DNA of 64,000 nucleotides from Viscum album (Eukaryota; Streptophyta; Magnoliopsida; Santalales; Viscaceae): NCBI GenBank assembly GCA_963277665.1, contig OY728133.1, positions 385,901,962 through 385,965,961 of the forward strand, read 5' to 3'. Position 1 is the stretch's first letter, and each line of letters begins with the position of its first letter. The notes beneath the pieces were generated by a model. It was not told the origin of the DNA. It made no database searches and was given only the letters and a program-made list of their open reading frames with translations. This document shows positions 26,801 to 38,720 of the stretch, piece after piece. The position numbers and the translations under genes are program-made.

Positions 26801-28330
26801 CAAAATTGGATACATTTTAAATTCGAAAATGGGTATGTTATTATGGAAATGAGTTCCAAGGGAGATCCTACATTATTAATATTGGTGTTCTAAGTAGAAA
26901 AATTAGCTTATCCCTCGTGATAGAGGACCTGTGGGAGTGTGATAAGTGTCTGGGATTGGGTGGTACGGGAGTGTACACATGCTAAGTAAGGTAGGTTTCA
27001 TACAGACATATTTATTGAAATAAAATTTGGATTTCTAGTAAGTGGGTGGATGATTGTGCGACAAGGACTAATGGATTCAAAATCTATCAATTTAGATCAT
27101 GCAGATCTAGAGCTTGAGTGAGTTAAGGGTAGTGCCTTGGTGAGGGATATCCTGAAATAAAATTATGCACCATGAGATAGTTAACCCATGTTTGAACTTG
27201 GGCACTCACGGTTATGAGATGTGGTTTAATGTGTTGGATAAGACTGTTTAAAATATATTAAATTTGACTATGGATCTGGATGAAAAATACATTCCTTAAA
27301 TTAAATATCAGTGCACTCACAATTTAGTAACGAGCATGTACCCTATCTTGTTTTAATCATGAGTATTATAAGAATGTGTTAGTTATAAACTGTGATAAAA
27401 CAAATGAAATTTAATTTTCTATTTTGATAGATGGACTCCTTGGGAGTCTTCTCCTGAAGAAGTTTAAATGAAGCCTTATATTTTGGATTTCACCATAGGC
27501 AGTTGAAAAAAAACACTCTTGAGATAATGGCCATTAAAATTTAGGACCAATCATTGGACTATAGTCTGGGAACTCATATGTTACTTGATAAAAGAACTAG
27601 GAATGGTTAAATTAGAAGAAATCATATGAATTCAGTATATGGATTCAGTAAACAAGCATGATGTGATCTTGAGATTACTCTATTTAAAGGATCTGGGATC
27701 TATCAGTTGAAATGTGCTAGCCGTCTATGTCAAGCGTTTTGAGAAAAATTGTATAGAGGTGGTTTGACTAGAGATCTATTGAATGGATAAATGTAGTCAT
27801 CATGAAACTATTTTATGCATGTCCTGAGTTTAGGTGGGTGTTATGGAATGGGTATTCTAGGATATTCAACATAATCCTATGTGATACATTTTGAGTTGGG
27901 TCATTTAAAGATGACCATTGAGATCATATTGAGGAGCAATATCATTTTACTCCCATGTAATTGGGTGTATTATTGAGAAACATATCGAGATCATTGTTAG
28001 GATTTTGTAGACATAATTCAATTGGAAATTATGATGGTTGTGGATCCATGACTCCAAATTTTCCATTAAATGTTTAAAAGACAAAGTTGGGAGTTTCTTA
28101 TGGCATTGATAAAGGAGACAAAAACGAGGTCATGTCTCGAGTTAGATGATCTTGGGTATGCTCTATATGGATGTTTCAGTTTTCTTTTGGGAATTGACCC
28201 ATGTTTTAACCATTTTACAACATTATTATTAAAAAACTATTGAAGGTGTTTTGGGAATATTTAAATTAAATGATACCATTTAAATAGAACTTTATGACCC
28301 ACATAGGTCAAGTGTTGTTTTCATTATTCC
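23845..28330 (+). mobile_element. Element B: internal region, no recognised genes
   Basis: About 4.5 kb between the two B LTRs. I looked on both strands for gag zinc knuckles, DSG protease, FIDD/YVDD, DDE integrase and chromodomain traces and recognised none, whereas such traces are readable in the similarly eroded A, C and D. It may be a non-autonomous element, possibly mobilised by relatives such as C. An (AT) run lies at 24880-24899. Heavy decay of real genes remains an alternative. Confidence 0.45.
24880..24899. repeat. (AT)n microsatellite
   Basis: A run of about ten TA units preceded by ATTATTATTA. Confidence 0.9.
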
Positions 28331-31084
28331 CTGAGGATTCTTGGGGATGAGAAGATCTAAGCCGGGAAGATTTTAATGTCCTGTGTTTTGGATCAGATTA
28401 AAATTTTCGAGAGTTTTTGAAGTTTCATTTTTTTATGGAACTGATATTAAACTGATATTTGAACATGTTTCCAAGTTTCAGAACACATTAATGTGTTTTT
28501 TGGTGTGTTTTTAAGCTATAGATGATTCTCATGAATTCAAATTAGTTTTCAGAGAGTCAGACTCAAAGAAATAAAGTTTGGAAAATAAAGGTAAGGGAAC
28601 GTGGTTTTTTTGAAACTGTGTAGCCCACCATGGGTAACCATGCACCATGTTGTAGGTGTATAGAGGTGAACCACAAGGGGTTCTTGTGGGTTTCCTAAAC
28701 CGTTCAATAATACTTCACCCTTAGTGCTACATAACCTATAGTTATGAAATGATTAGGCTCACATTTTTCTAAACCATGGGAGCCAACCGTGTGGGGTGTG
28801 GCTTATAAATAGAGAAGGATTCTTGTTGGTATCATGGTTTTCCAACAAATTTGGATATTTTATGGCTTATAAGGACTATTTTTCACTGCAAAAAACTATT
28901 TTGTCTCCCTCATTTCATCAACATTATTGAACTGAAGGGGCGTTGCATGACATATTCCACCTCTTCCTCACTGAAGTTTTGAAGCCTTTTCTCATCAATA
29001 CTTTTTTTCTCTAACTTTTTGTCTCATTGGATGTGTCTTCACAGTATATTTTATATTTTATCCCATTTCATCATTTATCTAACTATTGATAATGATGTTA
29101 TTAGGAGAGCTCATTTTCCTTATTTTAAGGGTGTTTGTCAGATCATTTGATTTCACTCATTTAGGTTTAAATCAAAGTCTGATAATCAATGAGTAGACTG
29201 TCCAAATAATTTGGTTGGTGATATATATGATTTTACCTTAAATTCTCATCATTTATATAATATATTCAGTTTTCCACATTTCATACCTTTTTGGTGTCGC
29301 ATATATGTTATGAAATACTCCAAATAAAATTTATAGGCCACCTTGTATGGTATTTTAGACCCCCATTGATATGGATGGAGGTTATGACATCAACCCAAAA
29401 CAACCCCATATTGTACTCACATAAAAATTCATAATAATTATGTATTCATTTTGATATACCACCCTAGGGGTATGTTAATTAAAACGTTTCTTCTTATATT
29501 CAATTGTTCATGTTTAGCTTGAGTTCTAGATCATTGTTTCTTAGTGTATCAAATTATTCCACTTGAGTGTGATGATTAATTTCAATTAGTGTACATTTTT
29601 AATGAAAATATAATATTTTATTGTTAAATAACTTTTGAGGGGTGATTTTTCCCTTGAAATAAATAATTATGAAATGTGAAATGACCTACAGAAATTAATA
29701 GTCAATCTGTTTAGGCCTTTATTCTTTTTTCCATAGTTATAATTATATATATTAAATTAATCGAGAAACATGATTAAATAATTATGAATGTAATTTCCTA
29801 TTGAATTGTATGATTTATTAATAGATAAATCCTACCTTTATTCCATGCCAAGGCTGGTATGAGGGTACCGATTTGAGGAAAACTTGGAATAGATCATCAT
29901 GATTTATAATTAGAACATGTGAAAGATTACTTGGATATGTTTATTGAGTGTATTATATAACAACTCATGGCGGATACTTATCCCCTAGTAGAGACACATT
30001 GCATGGGCTTATTAGAAATATTTAAATATCATGCCAAAAAAAATCATGGTTCACTATGTAAGATACCCAGGGCTAGATCAGAGGTTAATTCTTACACCAT
30101 TCCAAGAGTAATACTTGAGATTCCATTTATTTATAACCTTTTATAAACCTTGATGGTGTTGATTATTTATAGTGCTCATGGAGAGATACATTGTAATCAT
30201 TTATTGGATCTCCGTGGATGGACTCATGAGGCCATGTATTGAATTCTAAGTATATATTTTATACCAAGAACTAATAATTCATAATTGTTATCCCAAGGAT
30301 GTTTCAACCAATACATATAACATGCTTGGTTTTGGTCCATTATTTATTATTGTTCTATAATGAACATTTTTATACCCATATCATATATATATATATAGGT
30401 TGAACAAGGCTTGGAGATAGAAAAATTAGGCCAAAATAGCTAGTGTCTGCTAGGTATCCCATGATGAACCCAGTCTAAAATATTTATTTACTAAATACCT
30501 TGAATTTCTTTTGAACATGTACACTAATTATTCTATATGAATGGACTGGATTATGAACTAGACACCATTAGTAGTGGACTACTGAGTATATCTCATATCC
30601 TCTTCAGGAAGCCAATTCACTAGTGTACTCGAACAGATCTAATGTTTTTTGAATCAGGTTCTTGGATCATACATTATTGTTGTTATAAATTTTGGGCTAC
30701 GATGGGGTATGGGAGTAGAGAACTGAGTGAGAGATCTTGATGCCATTTCATATTTATTCCTAGTCTTTTAACTGTTTACTAATTTTTTTCCATGTTTTTT
30801 ATTATTTTTTTATAATATTATGTATTCTAATTGTAATAATATCAGGAATTGAGACTCTTTATTCATTATTATTAATGACCATATTTCCATAATATTTCAT
30901 TTCCTTTATGTTTATTACATATAATGAATTTTTATATGATTTAGTGGGTTCAGTCTACCCATTATACTATGTTTTAGACCCTCACTGCTAGTATAAAACA
31001 TATTTCATTTAGAGATCCCTTCTAGAGTCCAAATCGCCATTGGCATAGTGCACAATTTAGGGGATCTCAGTTTAAGATTCTAAA
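28331..31084 (+). repeat. Element B: right LTR (3' LTR)
   Basis: Second copy of the B LTR, collinear with 21059-23830. The start is approximate (about 28330, near TGAGGATTCTTGGGGATG) because the first ~45 bases of its partner are displaced by A. The end at 31084 is set by alignment of GGATCTCAGTTTAAGATTCTAA with the partner end GGATCTTGG...GATACA. It carries the expected block with CCCACCATGGGTAACCATG near 28630, also recognisable in the C LTR. Confidence 0.65.
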
Positions 31085-31669
31085 AATAATATAATTCTTC
31101 CACTGAATGCATAAAGATTAAAAAATACCAATTAATAGAGACATTGGTAAACAAACCATTACATATCTAATTACTTTTGAATCAGAAACCTGTAATATAG
31201 AAAAAATTAATTGGAAATTTAAATACATTTAATAAAGTTGGATTAATTATATAATATTTCAACAAAGTAATATATAAAAAATAAAAATGAAATTTTGTGT
31301 ATAATGTTTATTATGCCTCAATGGAGTGAAGTTGAGATGAAAACCCCATACCTTGGATTCCTTCTTGGTCAAAAGAATTATATCCTACTAAATAATAAAT
31401 TTATATGTATTAAATATTTTCTTAAGAACATTTTTCATCCATTTTACATTTTTAGGGTCATTTTATAACTATTTGAAATCAATTAATTGAATTGTTCTTT
31501 CTCACATCGACTACATAATGTTAGTCGGTAAATTTATCAAAAATTATATTAGAATATTGATTGTGGATAAAGGTTTAATGAAATGGTTTCATAATATATA
31601 TAATGTTTTAATTTCATGAATATAATCTCTATTAATTATTTATAATTTTATAATTATACATTCAAGGTA

Positions 31670-32135
31670 GAAATAGAAAAATAAAATACATTATTCATGG
31701 AGGTGCTAGTCCACACTTATGCGTGGATATTTTTTCATTTTCCTAATGGATTGAATATAATGAAAGTTTATAATGATTAATATTTCTAGAATAATATTTA
31801 TAACATAAATTATATATATATTCATTAATTATATCCTTATGATCATCTATATATATTGGAAATGAAAAATGAATCAAATCTCTTTGTGGAGTTGGTAGTC
31901 CATACGTACGCACTGGCGATGATATAATTTTCAAAATAATTGGAATGTAATAAGGTATATGATATATTATATTTCATGAATCATAATTAAAACATAAATA
32001 TAATATTAATTCATTAATTACATCTTTATCACTATGCTCTTGATCTAGTGATGAAAAGTGATACATGTCGCTTTGTGGAGGTTGTAGTCCACATGTACAC
32101 ATGAGTAATGTTATCATTTTCCATAAGTTGGAAAT
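31670..32135 (-). repeat. Three 189-bp palindrome-bearing units in the G LTR
   Basis: GGAG...TAGTCC(A)-type cores begin at 31699, 31888 and 32076, spacings 189 and 188. The second keeps the CATACGTACGCAC core of E. Each core is flanked by decayed inverted arms such as GAAAA/TTTTC words. Element E has two such units at the same 189-bp spacing, so G has one more. Confidence 0.7.
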
Positions 32136-32447
32136 GAGGTAAAAAATGGATATAAAGTTAACATAAAAACATTTATATATTTAAAAAAAACTTATTTAAT
32201 AATTTTAATATGGTTATTGAATATTTTTAGGAGGGTTAACAAGAAATGAACTTGAAAAATCCCGATAACAACAAATATATCTTCTTTTGGTAACCTCCTT
32301 TGACTTACACCATAAGACAGTTTAAATTCTTATTTTTAGAATACCAGATCCTCTAGGTAATGAACATTAGGGTTAGTAAAGTACTTAGGTACGGAATTTT
32401 TGAGATAAGTGTCTCAAGATGTAAGATGTATAGAGGAAAAGAGATTC

Positions 32448-32456
32448 CCTTTTATA
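32448..32456 (-). promoter_or_regulatory. Element G LTR: TATA box
   Basis: GTATAAAAGGG on the minus strand, 372 bp from the start of the nearest palindrome core; in E the same distance is 370 bp. This supports homology of the LTRs and the promoter call. Confidence 0.55.
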
Positions 32457-33955
32457 CATGAGGTGTGTGAAATACTTATAAATATTAAGAACATTAAAAT
32501 ATAATAAAGTCATTATCCTATGAAAGTAGATCCAAATGGGATTTATATTGAATATAGAATCATATAGTGAAATATAAAATTAACCACTAAGATTTAGACC
32601 AGTTTTTAGGTCATTTTAACAATTATAGTTTTACTTTAATCACCTCCTGAATCATTTTTTAACCCTTACCGTAGTGATAAGTCTTTACCATCGTTACTTT
32701 TCATTATGAATAAATATTATGTTGACCTCATTAAAATGAAATAATTATGATTATTAATAATATTTAATAAATTTTACAAGATTTAATTTCTAGATTTTGA
32801 AAAATTACAATTAATATAAGTTTACACAACGCACCAAAAAACATTTTTTGAAAAATTAATTTTTTAAGCATCCAAATTATTTCATACCAAAATCATGTAT
32901 ACTATTTATTCTCATAGAATTTATTCAGTTATGGTACATAAATTAAGGATTATTTTATTTTTTAAACCTAACCAAAATTGAAAGGAACCTTGTGAATAGT
33001 TGATTAAAATGGAGGAATAGAAATTAAATTTTATTTTAATAAAAACCATACATAGATTTCAAAAATGTTAACCATATATATTTCTGTGATCAGAATTAAA
33101 TTTTGAAAGTAACTATATTACATATTATATATATATGTGGTATAACATAAAGGTTTCATAAATATTTTTATATAATGTTAATGTCTTAAAAGTTACATTA
33201 TTAGTATTTTACAAATCACCCGAGAATCAATTATTTCTGCAAAATTCAGAAAAAAACCATAAGAAATTTTTTAGTTTTTTTAATTAAAAATAACTATTTT
33301 TATTCAAAAATATTTCCAAATGAGGTATACAAGATTTCAAATATCCATAAAAAATTCTAAAAAATATTTTTTGAAAAAATGTATTTTTGAAGCATTAAAT
33401 GTTTTTATTCTAATTCCTTTCCTTGAAATAAATTAGGGGATTTAAAATATTTTAAATTGAGAAAATTTAATTAAAATAATTAATAAATATTATTAACATA
33501 ATTTATTTATATAAAAATATATTATTCTATTAAGTTTTTTTTTGGAAATATATCTCTTTTATAATCAAATGATTTTATCTTCATTTATAAATGTTTTTAA
33601 ACAAATGTATGAATTATTATTCATTAGTTTGCATGTATAAAAAATAACTATTCAATAAATTAATTACTCCAAATTAGATAAATTGTGATTTGAAATAAAT
33701 CATATAAAATATAATGAGATTATGATTTTATAGAAATGTGTTTCATTTTAAATTTAATTCTTATTAATATTTTAGGATTTAATAATTGTAATTAAAATTT
33801 CAAAACATTTTTCATAAGTTTTAATCAATACTTTTCTGTTAGTAAATGTTTTTACAAATATTTCATAATTTGAATACTTATTCTGATACTCTCCAATCCA
33901 GTGGGTAGGTTATAATGGTAATATTTGAATAATAATTTTTCTATTGAATATTACA

Positions 33956-34129
33956 GTTTGATGAATATTAATGTTTAGTTTATCACAATATTTCTAAAAT
34001 AGTAATCATAAACTAAAATATTTGTGATTTATATTAATAAAACAAAATATTATTTTCAATTGGAGAACAAAACAGTGATATGTACACAAGTTTTGATTGA
34101 ATAAATTTTAGGTAATGTGGATAAATATA
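33956..34129. other. Short unassigned AT-rich stretch
   Basis: No motif recognised. It may belong to the gypsy scrap that follows or to the tail of the G LTR. Confidence 0.3.
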
Positions 34130-34340
34130 ATTTTCTGGTGGATTTTCTTATGATTGAGTAGGATGAAGTGAAAAATCCCCTTATTTCTGGAGGGCCATTT
34201 TTAGAAACATTAATGGCCTTTATTGATGTTAAAAGTGGGTATTTCTCTTTTAGAGTTGGTAGTGAGTGATTTTAGATCAATATTCATCAATATATGATGA
34301 TTTTTAACAAAAAAGGAGTTGTTTGAGGGAGGAAAACAAG
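34130..34340 (+). pseudogene. Fragment of a second gypsy lineage: protease-end region
   Basis: Reading across one frame change, 34130-34340 gives FLVDFLMIE.DE, NPLISGGPFLETLMAFIDVKSG and FSFRV. These resemble the PxxLGRPFLATxxAxIDVxxGxLxxRV signature that ends the protease region of Athila/Tat-type plant gypsy elements (OTA group), distinct from the chromovirus-type E. No other domain of this element is seen: D begins at 34611, and I could not find its reverse transcriptase on the far side of D. Confidence 0.6.
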
Positions 34341-34610
34341 CTTGTTTTAGTGAATGTTACAACCATTGATAATAAGAAAAAAAGGCGATGTTATAGATTA
34401 TAAATAAAATGGTTAAATTTATAAAAAAAAGGAGATAAAGGGGTTTATTTAGAGGATTGAGAATTCTAAATAAAATTCTCTAAAATTAGAGTTCAAAGAG
34501 GGATAATAATTTCTTAGTTTATTATTTAGTGTTTGATTTTAAAGGATTGACTAAAAATATGTTTATTTGTCCTATAGAAGTGGGTAGGATCCTACCCCAA
34601 GGAATGATTA
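34341..34610. other. Unassigned sequence before element D
   Basis: A-rich non-coding stretch, probably the continuation of the OTA-type fragment, with no readable motif. Confidence 0.3.
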
Positions 34611-35984
34611 TTTAAAAACTCTATTTTTCATGTAAATTATTTTAATATTTTATATAATTTTTTCAAATATAGGTTCTTAGTTAGTATCAAATTATGAGAT
34701 TTAGGGAGCCTTAATGGTGATATAATAAAATTATTAAATATATTATATCACACAAACATAGTTTTCAAAATGTAATTGAACAACTCCTAAACAGATTATC
34801 ATATAAAAAATATGAGACATCCATTAAATTAGTAATTTGGGATTTACCTGAGGAATGAAATAACCATTGTGTAGGTTGGCTGTTTGGTTTAAGAGTTGTT
34901 ATAGAAAATTTAGTAAATTGATAAATTAATATCTTATTTATGGATAGAACTAACCCCCTCATATCTGATATCCATACTATATAAAAACCCTAAGGTTTCC
35001 TACATAAACCTAGGGATTTAGGAGTCATTGGAGGATATCTATGACAATCTACTCTATCATGGATTGGTAATCGATGTAGTGGGGATTTAATCATTGATGA
35101 AGTATTTTAGGTGTCTCACCAACGAAATCGATGTAGAACTGTTATTATATATTGATCAATCCAAACTTAAGGTAATAATTTTATTTATGTTGTTTTATTC
35201 CCTATTATTACTATCACCTATCTAACGTGAATAAAACTTTATAACAAATATATTCATGACTTGATCATTTATTTATAGGTTTCGTTTTATCTTATTATAA
35301 TTAGGAATGGGTAATATATTGATAATCCTTGATTATTCCCTTTGTTGTAAATTTCATCCATCAATGGATTGAGGCTATCCAAAGCAGTGGACATAGTTCA
35401 ATCCTCACATTTTTTTGTTATTTTTGTACTTGTTCTTCGCGAATTGATCTTTAGTATTTCATTTGGTTGGTGGTTTGATAAATTCCCAGAATCCAATGGT
35501 TGTGCAATCAACATTTTTCACAACAGTCCATTTCAGTTCATTTAGATTTGGAATTTAAGTTATATATGATGTGTGGTGTGTTGTGATGTAAGATTAAAAA
35601 ATTATCATACACCAAATCATGGGTTTTTTCACTATTTAGAAATATGTCAGTGTGACACAATGGGGAGGTTTCTCAAACAAATTGGGTGGATGGAATCCAT
35701 CCAACGATGTGGAATTAAGTTTAGTTAATAGTATATAGGAGTCCATAAATGGATTTCATTGATGGTTTAAAGGAGGAAGTGGTGCTGGTAGAAATGTGTA
35801 AAAAGGAATGGAGTTTCTATTAAATGCTAATATAATTGGTGTGTACTTTGAAAGAATACAGACCATGTAGTCCCCGTCCACAACAATTAGGGTTTATAAT
35901 AAATATAAAATATCACACACCATGTTTCAAACCCATATTAATTGTGACCTAGTGTTGGGGCCCCAATGTTCACCTCTGGGGTAC

Positions 35985-36150
35985 TTGGGTACGGACATAG
36001 CTATGTACATGACCAAGTCCTGGTACACAGAAATGGACGTGGTACCCTGGCATGACCAAGTACAAATGCATGACCAGGTGGAAGGGAATGACCATAGTAC
36101 ATCGACATGGTCCAAGGGTAAAGGGAAAAATCCAGAGTACCCAGACATGG
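35985..36150 (+). repeat. CATGACCAAG-type short repeats in the D LTR
   Basis: CATGACCAAGT occurs twice (36009 and 36051), with variants CATGACCAGGT, AATGACCATAGTAC, CATGGTCCAAG and CATGGGCCAAG within about 165 bp. The other D LTR has decayed variants (TACATGACTAGGT, TACATGACCATAG) in the matching place at 56420-56540. The low stop density this causes yields several overlapping chance open frames on both strands. Confidence 0.65.
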
Positions 36151-36585
36151 GCCAAGACAACAGAAGCATGATTTTATGGACACAGATAGATTTGGGCTAG
36201 CTCCGATATGCCTTGTAATCCCAATACACATCATATAATTCTCTCAAGGAATGTTGTGGCCATTTTTCTATTTAGTATTGATGAGTTTCAAAAGGTCGTG
36301 TTCCCATTTAAAATACCTATGAGATTATCGTATGTTATCTAATCCTAATCATAATACGAGTGGCCCCATCTATGGATTTTTCTTATATAGAGTCACATAT
36401 TCGTTCGTGTGGCCCATTGTGTGATCATATATCTATATTCCTTATGTTGGGTAAGGTATCCCATTACACACAATTAGGGAATGTGATCAACATCCTAGTG
36501 GGTTACACTATGTAGGGTTGGTATTCCGTACATTCCATGGGTATAATCCCCTATTTATGTACCAATGTATTATGAGATCCTCCAA

Positions 36586-36990
36586 TGGCCCGAAGGCCTT
36601 CATTTTTTATTGATTTTGAGAATACACCATACAAGGGGTGAGGTGGAACCCTTACAAGGCTCGTAGGCGTAAGTATTACTTGGATTATGGGCCTTAGAGG
36701 AATTCATTTCCTGTAGACTCAAACATTACATACAACCCATACAAACTACTTTGAACTGATCCTCCCTAGCATCTTCATCGTGAAATAAGCTCTCCACCTT
36801 CGCATGGCTGTTTGGCTAGGCATTCCTGTGCATGCACAGGCTTGTCCCTATGGCATGTGCCATACCCTCTCATTCTTGCAATCCATTTAGCTTCTGCTAT
36901 AGTGAAAGCTCCTTGCTCATCCTCCTTGGAGAGCTTGTTCCTTGTAGGTTGTCTGGTTTGAATCTGCACTTAAGGTGGCCCGAAGGCCTT
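36586..36990 (-). mobile_element. mRNA-like insertion with 15-bp target duplication in the D LTR
   Basis: A perfect 15-bp direct repeat, TGGCCCGAAGGCCTT, lies at 36586-36600 and 36976-36990 around a 375-bp segment absent from the other D LTR. Read on the minus strand, the segment has a 64-codon open stretch (36969-36775), then non-coding sequence, and ends CTCAAAATCAATAAAAAATG at the edge, like a polyadenylation signal and short A-rich tail. This fits a 5'-truncated retrocopy or a LINE-driven insertion. The direct repeat is perfect although the host LTRs are heavily diverged, so it is later than D. The protein stretch (with KWIARMRGYGTC) matches no family I know. A SINE is an alternative; a weak B-box-like GATTCAAACC lies near its start. 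Confidence 0.55.
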
Positions 36991-37751
36991 GAGATCCAAT
37001 GTGTACTTCATTGTGAATATGACTTAGAGGTACAACCTCTTGGATGGGCACCACAAGTGTTATCAGATTCTAGGAGTTATTTTTCATGGATGAGTGTTAC
37101 CTTGAAGCCTTGAGTGGAATCCCAAAATAGATGTATGGATGAGTCATTACTTTTATAAATCGATTATATCTTGAATATATATAGGTCTTTTATGTTATCA
37201 TATTTTATGAGATGAGTTACTCTTGATTCTTTGTATTTAGATATTTTTTGGTTGTCCTGGTTGGTATGGTATATTCAACAACACATGTCTTTGACCACAC
37301 ATTTCATGTCTAATGTTGGAGAAATTCCTTTCAAAAGAGTCATAGGTGGAGTAAGAGTTGGTAGAAAATAGTTGATCTAGATGAACCAAAGTCAAGTCCA
37401 TAAATTTTCATTTCAAAAAAATCCCCTAATTTTAGTAGTTTTTAATATTTTATAGGTTTTTGGGGACTTATATTTATCCCTTCAGACTTTCCCATACTTA
37501 TTTCAGACTCTGAAGTGTGATATAGTTCTATTCATGCATTTTGGATTCATTTTTAGCTTATATGTCAACATTTTTTTAGTGTTATGAGATGTGTGCATGT
37601 GTACATGTACCTTAAGATAAGGCCTACCATGTTTCTGATATTCGTACTCAACCCTTTTCATCATCCACTTATCAACTTGATTCAGTCTTGGGGTGTCACA
37701 CGTGGCTTTTCACAAGACACGAAGGCCTTGATGGGTTTCATCATGATAGAG

Positions 37752-37763
37752 TGTTATCATAGG
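37752..37763 (+). other. Element D: primer-binding site
   Basis: TGTTATCATAGG three bases after the LTR resembles the methionine tRNA primer site TGGTATCAGAGC with four mismatches, in the expected place. Confidence 0.6.
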
Positions 37764-38119
37764 GGTTTCATTTTAGGATCAGGGTTTGGAAAATTTCTAA
37801 TTGTGAGGTTTGATTTGAGAGCATGAGAAACAATGTAAAATATTTTCATGTTCAGAACATAGGATATAGAACACAAATATGATGTAGTGGTTGATGTATT
37901 CATTCATAAGGAATATGATAACCATCTTTTTGACTCAGTACATGTAGACACGGGTCATAGTTAAAGAATAGATACTTGAATCATATAGGAATGGGTTTTC
38001 ATTTACATATCTTTCTTGAGTCAACTACTCAAATATACTCTTTTTCCATGGTCTGTATTGTCCAGTTTATGAAACCTCTATAAGGTCGTCAAGTTAGGAT
38101 TCCATAGAAGGATCATGAG
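37764..38119 (+). other. Element D: start of internal region, left of E
   Basis: Untranslated leader or start of gag of D; no motif is readable. The last five bases, ATGAG (38115-38119), are the left copy of the E target duplication; D sequence continues at 50679. Confidence 0.6.
38115..38119. other. Target-site duplication of E, left copy
   Basis: ATGAG, identical to 50674-50678. Five-base duplications are standard for gypsy integrase. Confidence 0.95.
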
Positions 38120-38649
38120 TGTAACGCCCCGACCCCAGCTACCCAGAGTCGGTGCATTACTTCGTAACATTGGCATGATCACAAGAAAGATCAAATCTCG
38201 AAAGACCGATTGGTTTAGTAGCCTTGGAAACACTAGATATATTCATAAGTTTTACATTACATCATAAAATGAAAAACTACTACAACAACATAATGTTTCC
38301 ACAATCCACACTATTAACCCATCATAAAATCCCTGCAGGTCATTCATAACTTACTTCTTCACATCCTGGGAAAAATAAAACATAGAAAAGGGGTGAGCTC
38401 AAATGCCCAGTAAGGATAACAATATAGCGGAAACTTTCATAAATAAGAATAAACATTTAAGGCAATGTATAACTAAAACAAAAGCCTTTTAAACTTGAAT
38501 TTCAACATGGTATGGCATAAATAAAATGAAATAATGCCATTTACTTATTCACATGGATATTCTACTAATCGAATAATCACATGCAAAAATCAATAACCAC
38601 TTTCATAATGTTGGAATGCATAATGCCAGACTATCATAACCACATAGCC

Positions 38650-38703
38650 AAGGCCTCGTGCCAAGACTACAAATAAGATTTTGTCAAGGCCTTGTGCCAA
38701 GAC
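38650..38703 (-). repeat. 36-bp tandem repeat in the E LTR
   Basis: AAGGCC(T)CGTGCCAAGAC at 38650-38667 and AAGGCCTTGTGCCAAGAC at 38686-38703 differ at one base; the copies in the other LTR start near 47434. Confidence 0.8.
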
Positions 38704-38720
38704 ACTAGTTTGTCTCATGA

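Larger units (their letters stand above)
31085..33955 (-). repeat. Element G: 5' LTR, second part
   Basis: Resumes the LTR broken at 9590. It is collinear with E LTR positions from about 39390 on. CCTTGGATTCCTTCTTGGTC (31350) matches CCTTGTACTTTTCCTTGG; three 189-bp units with GGTAGTCC-type cores follow (31699, 31888, 32076). AAGAAATGAACTTGAAAAATCC (32241) matches AAGAAATGAACTTAGAAAAGGG, and a TATA box lies at the same spacing as in E. The right end, ATATTACA at 33955, is the least certain part: similarity is weak after about 32700. Both parts together give about 4.07 kb, close to 3.77 kb plus one extra unit. Confidence 0.55.
34611..37748 (+). repeat. Element D: left LTR (5' LTR)
   Basis: Starts TTTAAAAACTCTATTTTTC against TGTAAGGACACTATTTTTTC in its partner and ends TCATGATA before the primer site. 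Collinear blocks: ATATTATATCACACAAACATAG (34740; partner near 55183), GTGACCTAGTGTTGG (35943; partner 56370), and CTTGGGGTGTCACACG...GATGGGTTTCAT near the end (partner CTTGGGTTGTCACATT...GATGGGTCAGAT). It is about 417 bp longer than the partner, almost all explained by the insertion at 36586-36990. Confidence 0.75.

Noticed and set aside
31670..32135. CRISPR-like array
   Set aside because: The 189-bp spacing, internal palindromes and eukaryotic retroelement context do not fit; the units are LTR repeats.
35922..36234. Four overlapping open frames on both strands in the left D LTR
   Set aside because: They come from CATGACCAAG-type repeats that lack stop codons. No start context, domain or partner in the other LTR supports a gene.
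36832..37113. 93-codon plus-strand open frame
   Set aside because: It crosses the edge of the 375-bp insertion into the D LTR, so it cannot be an ancestral gene. The mRNA-like signals of the insertion are on the other strand.
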